Assembly: GCA_014193315.1 (NCBI GenBank)
Contig: BJHS01000001.1
Span: 1 to 64,000 of the forward strand
From: Verrucomicrobiota bacterium
Lineage (GTDB): Bacteria; Verrucomicrobiota; Verrucomicrobiia; Opitutales; UBA953
Reading direction: 5' to 3'
DNA length: 64,000 nt
This document shows, in pieces, positions 61,001 to 64,000 of this stretch. The position numbers were made by a program, and so were the translations under genes. Under the pieces are notes generated by a model that saw only the letters and a list, made by a program, of their open reading frames with translations, was not told where the DNA came from and searched no databases. The first letter of the stretch is position 1, and every line of letters begins with the position of its first letter.

Positions 61001-62318
61001 AGCGCTCGCCGCCCTTGCCGCCTCGCGCTCGCCGCAGGCCCCGGCCGCGGCTCTCGGCTTGCTACCTAAGCTCGACGTGCTTCGCCGCCGGGCGGTCCTC
61101 GGTGGCTTGAGTTCCGCGAAGGAGGGGGCGCGGGCGGTCGCCGCGGCCATCCTGGCCAAGACCTTAGCGAAGGAGGAGATCGATGGCCCGACCGCCGAGA
61201 AACTGGCGCTGACTTTGGGCGAGAGCCCGGAACTGCAGTCCTTGATGGCGGAGCTGGGCGCAGTCTTCCGCCCGGTGCTCCAACTGGATGGTTCCGATGG
61301 CGCCGTGGCCGAGACCAAACTGGACCTCAAGGGACCCTTCACCCTCGAGTTCTGGGTGCGGCTCGCCCCGGGGATCGATAACAATGACGGGGTGCTCGGC
61401 GCACCTGGTCAGCTTGACCTCAACTTCTCCGGCTCCCTGCTGCGACTCTACGTCTTCCCGCCGCTGGGCGACGTGTTGGTCGCCAAGAAGCCGATTACGC
61501 CGGAACTTTGGATGCATTATGCGATCACGCGCGACGCCAAGGGCGAACTGCGCCTCTACGGCAACGGCGAGCTGGAATCCGTCGGCCGGTTTCCCGTACC
61601 GAAGGACTTCCTTGGTTGTGATGTGGCCTGGACCGTGCCGAAGCGCGGCACGCAGGGCGCCCTGGCGGAATACCGCGTGTGGAGCGTCGCCCGCTCGGCG
61701 AAGGAGATCCGCGATAACTTCACCCGCACGTTCGCCGGCGAGGACCGTCCGGCCGGCCTGACGTTCTTCAATGCAGGCGGCGACGCCTCTTGGGCCAAGC
61801 TCGGCAAGGGCGCCAAGGTCGTCCGGACCACCGATGTCCCTCCGCTCATCACCAAGGCGCAGTTCGATGTCCTCGCGCGCAAGCAGGCGCACTACATGGC
61901 CCTCGGTCACAAGGGCGGTAACGTCGCTCAGGGCAAGGCCCTCGCGGCGATCTGCCAGACCTGCCACACCATCAACGGGCAGGGTGGCCTCATCGGTCCC
62001 AACCTCAGCGGCGCCGGCGCGATGGGCCTCGAGGGCGTGGTCCGCAACGTGATGGATCCCAACGCCGCGATGGAGGCCGCCTACCGCGTCTTCCGTCTCG
62101 AGCTGGTCAATGGCGAGGTCCTCGATAGTTTCTACGTGACCGAGGACGCCAAGGCCTACGTCATCCGCCAGCCGGGAAGCGAGGAGATCCGCGTCCCCAA
62201 GGACAAGGTGCGCTCCGCCCGTTACCTGCGCCGCTCGCTCATGCCGGAAGGCCTGCTCGACGCCATGTCGGACCAGCAGGTGGCCGATCTCCTGGCCTAC
62301 CTGATGACGCTGAAGTAA
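58059..62318 (+). CDS. PVC-type multidomain secreted protein (DUF1080, dehydrogenase propeller, HEAT, LamG-like, CxxCH haem)
   Basis: 1419 aa. A signal peptide (1-20) precedes one DUF1080 lectin-like domain (about 20-210: LFDGKTLDGW, FVNSGVQIRS). The PVC membrane-bound-dehydrogenase propeller (about 240-620: DTDGDGQADKREV) and HEAT repeats (about 640-1060) follow. A LamG/concanavalin-like domain (about 1085-1240: FTLEFWVRLAPG) comes next. The c-type haem site CQTCH is at 1299-1303 with GLIGPNL after it, and a C-terminal L-x-x-Y-L-M-T end is typical. It differs from the left-end protein in lacking the SGNH domain and second DUF1080. It is predicted to be periplasmic with a sugar-related role; substrate unknown. 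It probably stands alone. Confidence 0.94.
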   Translation: MRPRLLSALFLGLALVAAAAPVSLFDGKTLDGWEGDPAWWRVEDGEIRGGSTTQNVPRNFFLATNQSYQNFELRVKLRLTGTGFVNSGVQIRSVRVPNNTEMSGYQVDFGPGWYGKLYDESRRNKVIADSTDPKAVQAAVKEGDWNEYRIRAEGRRLRSWINGVPALDYTEADAYIATDGRIGLQIHAGGKAVIQAKDIEIEELPATPAEMTWAKLKAAAPAKAEAPKKKDIGYNNVQGVRRTAEEQRKLFHLPEGFEIELFAQESPGFGKFVMLVFDQQGRAWSSTALEYPVDANENPAAAEALYKSKARDKVIVFDRPFAGSPQEPRVFADGLAIPEGVLPYKDGAIVQHGHDVVFLRDTDGDGQADKREVLLTGFGIQDSHLFPHQFTRAPGGWFWLAQGAFNSGKVTTTKGETTDFPSTRMARFRPDGSFFEPTSTGPCNIWGLVLTGQGETFIQEANDYGYPVMPFHEYAWYPGCADRLAKSYQPPFPVQAPQFKMGGTGLSGLALSDHGIWPQGYADVMYVANPITSKVNAIKMSGDGAGYSLEKLADLVTCDDPFFRPIAMTMGPDGCLYVIDWYNKIISHNEVARNHPDRDKQSGRIWRIKPKGYVAPAIPNYTKLSSADLIARLGGAIVGDAHLAWQTLADRAPEAATTAALRQLAQDDAAPAARRIQALWVLGWQQKHPVDLVAGLLKSSNRNVRREAVSVLRYAGSLDAAQIALLAGLRTDVDAEVRQAAIKTLGEATTSAAALPALLTYGQPSLAGPVAPSRDGKPIKVGEAYYREFERFLVRMYLERQPAAVATLLQRTDSGLSGEARLFATLALEPKAGATILAAVLPTLARAPTSEELFSLAQSISVPACADALRALLRKPAVRAEVAEGLLAARTKLDPAKVGPLLADVAKELLTGDAKSRALAVALIGGFQLAALEPDLVAFAQATQEPAALAASLQALRDLRSAEVALFVELAASPDAGVVDQALAALAASRSPQAPAAALGLLPKLDVLRRRAVLGGLSSAKEGARAVAAAILAKTLAKEEIDGPTAEKLALTLGESPELQSLMAELGAVFRPVLQLDGSDGAVAETKLDLKGPFTLEFWVRLAPGIDNNDGVLGAPGQLDLNFSGSLLRLYVFPPLGDVLVAKKPITPELWMHYAITRDAKGELRLYGNGELESVGRFPVPKDFLGCDVAWTVPKRGTQGALAEYRVWSVARSAKEIRDNFTRTFAGEDRPAGLTFFNAGGDASWAKLGKGAKVVRTTDVPPLITKAQFDVLARKQAHYMALGHKGGNVAQGKALAAICQTCHTINGQGGLIGPNLSGAGAMGLEGVVRNVMDPNAAMEAAYRVFRLELVNGEVLDSFYVTEDAKAYVIRQPGSEEIRVPKDKVRSARYLRRSLMPEGLLDAMSDQQVADLLAYLMTLK

Positions 62319-62335
62319 AAGGGTAGGGATGGAGC

Positions 62336-62480
62336 TAGGGCTTGGGCCAGGGCTAGGGCTGGTTGATGCCAAAGTCAGCGCGACGGCAGGGGTTCACCCT
62401 GCTTTCGCTTACTGGCCCTGCATGGTCTCTTGTCGCTGCCGACCTAGCTTCTTCGAGCCCAAGCCCTGGCCCAAGCCCTA
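62336..62480. repeat. Long inverted-repeat element between the PVC gene and argS
   Basis: A 25-nt arm at 62336-62360 (short repeats of GGGCTTGGGCCA and GGGCTAG) and its reverse complement at 62456-62480 match at 24 of 25 positions, separated by 95 nt. Inside is a smaller hairpin (GCAGGG/CCCTGC) near 62390. Another GCCCTGGCCCA follows the right arm. It could fold into a long cruciform or act as a terminator for the PVC gene. No T-run is present. Confidence 0.65.
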
Positions 62481-62548
62481 GCCCTGGCCCACATCTTGCC
62501 AGGCCTTCTTCGCTTGCCGAGGGGGCGTAGGGGCTTACGGCTTGAGGT

Positions 62549-64000
<1,452 letters not shown>

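Noticed and set aside
62336-62491. CRISPR array or tandem-repeat array
   Set aside because: The repeats are inverted, not direct with regular spacers, and no cas gene is nearby.

Overview
The window is about 64 kb of GC-rich bacterial chromosome. I place it in Verrucomicrobiota, probably near Opitutales. That rests on content: two very large secreted PVC-type proteins (DUF1080 plus membrane-bound-dehydrogenase propeller plus HEAT plus CxxCH haem), a Tat-exported FAD_oxidored protein, FabV as enoyl reductase, McsA/McsB outside Firmicutes, and SHD1-like secreted proteins. It looks chromosomal: infB, nusA, mfd, argS, smpB, rpoZ, rpmB and a tRNA-Ala are all present. I see no insertion sequence, prophage, integrase or CRISPR array.

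Layout. 1-4743 (minus) is the left-truncated PVC megaprotein, followed by a secreted glutathione-peroxidase-like protein. 5472-12756 is the most unusual region: two tandem TIR-TM-Sel1 proteins divergent from a SLOG-domain protein with several membrane segments. This resembles Thoeris-type nucleotide signalling with a membrane effector. 12797-21623 holds a TauE/SafE permease, a FAD oxidoreductase, a ribonuclease-D-like exonuclease with an inserted S4-like domain coupled to a [2Fe-2S] ferredoxin, tRNA-Ala(GGC), a ketosynthase-ACP pair and mcsAB. 21624-25694 is nusA-infB-rbfA behind a leader with a terminator-like double hairpin. 25879-33669 holds ettA, malQ, a SurA-like isomerase and mfd.

33755-40967 includes a HupE/UreJ-like membrane protein and a polar-lipid gene group: an LpxH-like phosphoesterase, an MGDG-synthase-type glycosyltransferase and a PlsC-GNAT acyltransferase. 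A stand-alone P-loop ATPase follows. 41029-44718 is a compact three-gene unit headed by a DUF805-FAD oxidoreductase fusion. 45028-52259 carries a beta-propeller protein, fabV with an orphan parA, an aminotransferase, rpmB, dgkA, rpoZ, smpB and trmL. 52244-54239 is a decaying patch: a four-helix-bundle pseudogene between inverted repeats, an intact DUF3050 gene and a broken DUF2306 gene. The right end has a fatty acid hydroxylase, sufT-hemW-EamA as overlapping genes, the second PVC protein, a long inverted-repeat element and the right-truncated argS.

Functionally, most of the window is translation, RNA and membrane-lipid housekeeping. The TIR/SLOG locus and the DUF805-FAD unit are the accessory modules most worth attention. 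All family calls come from reading translated motifs; no database search was run.
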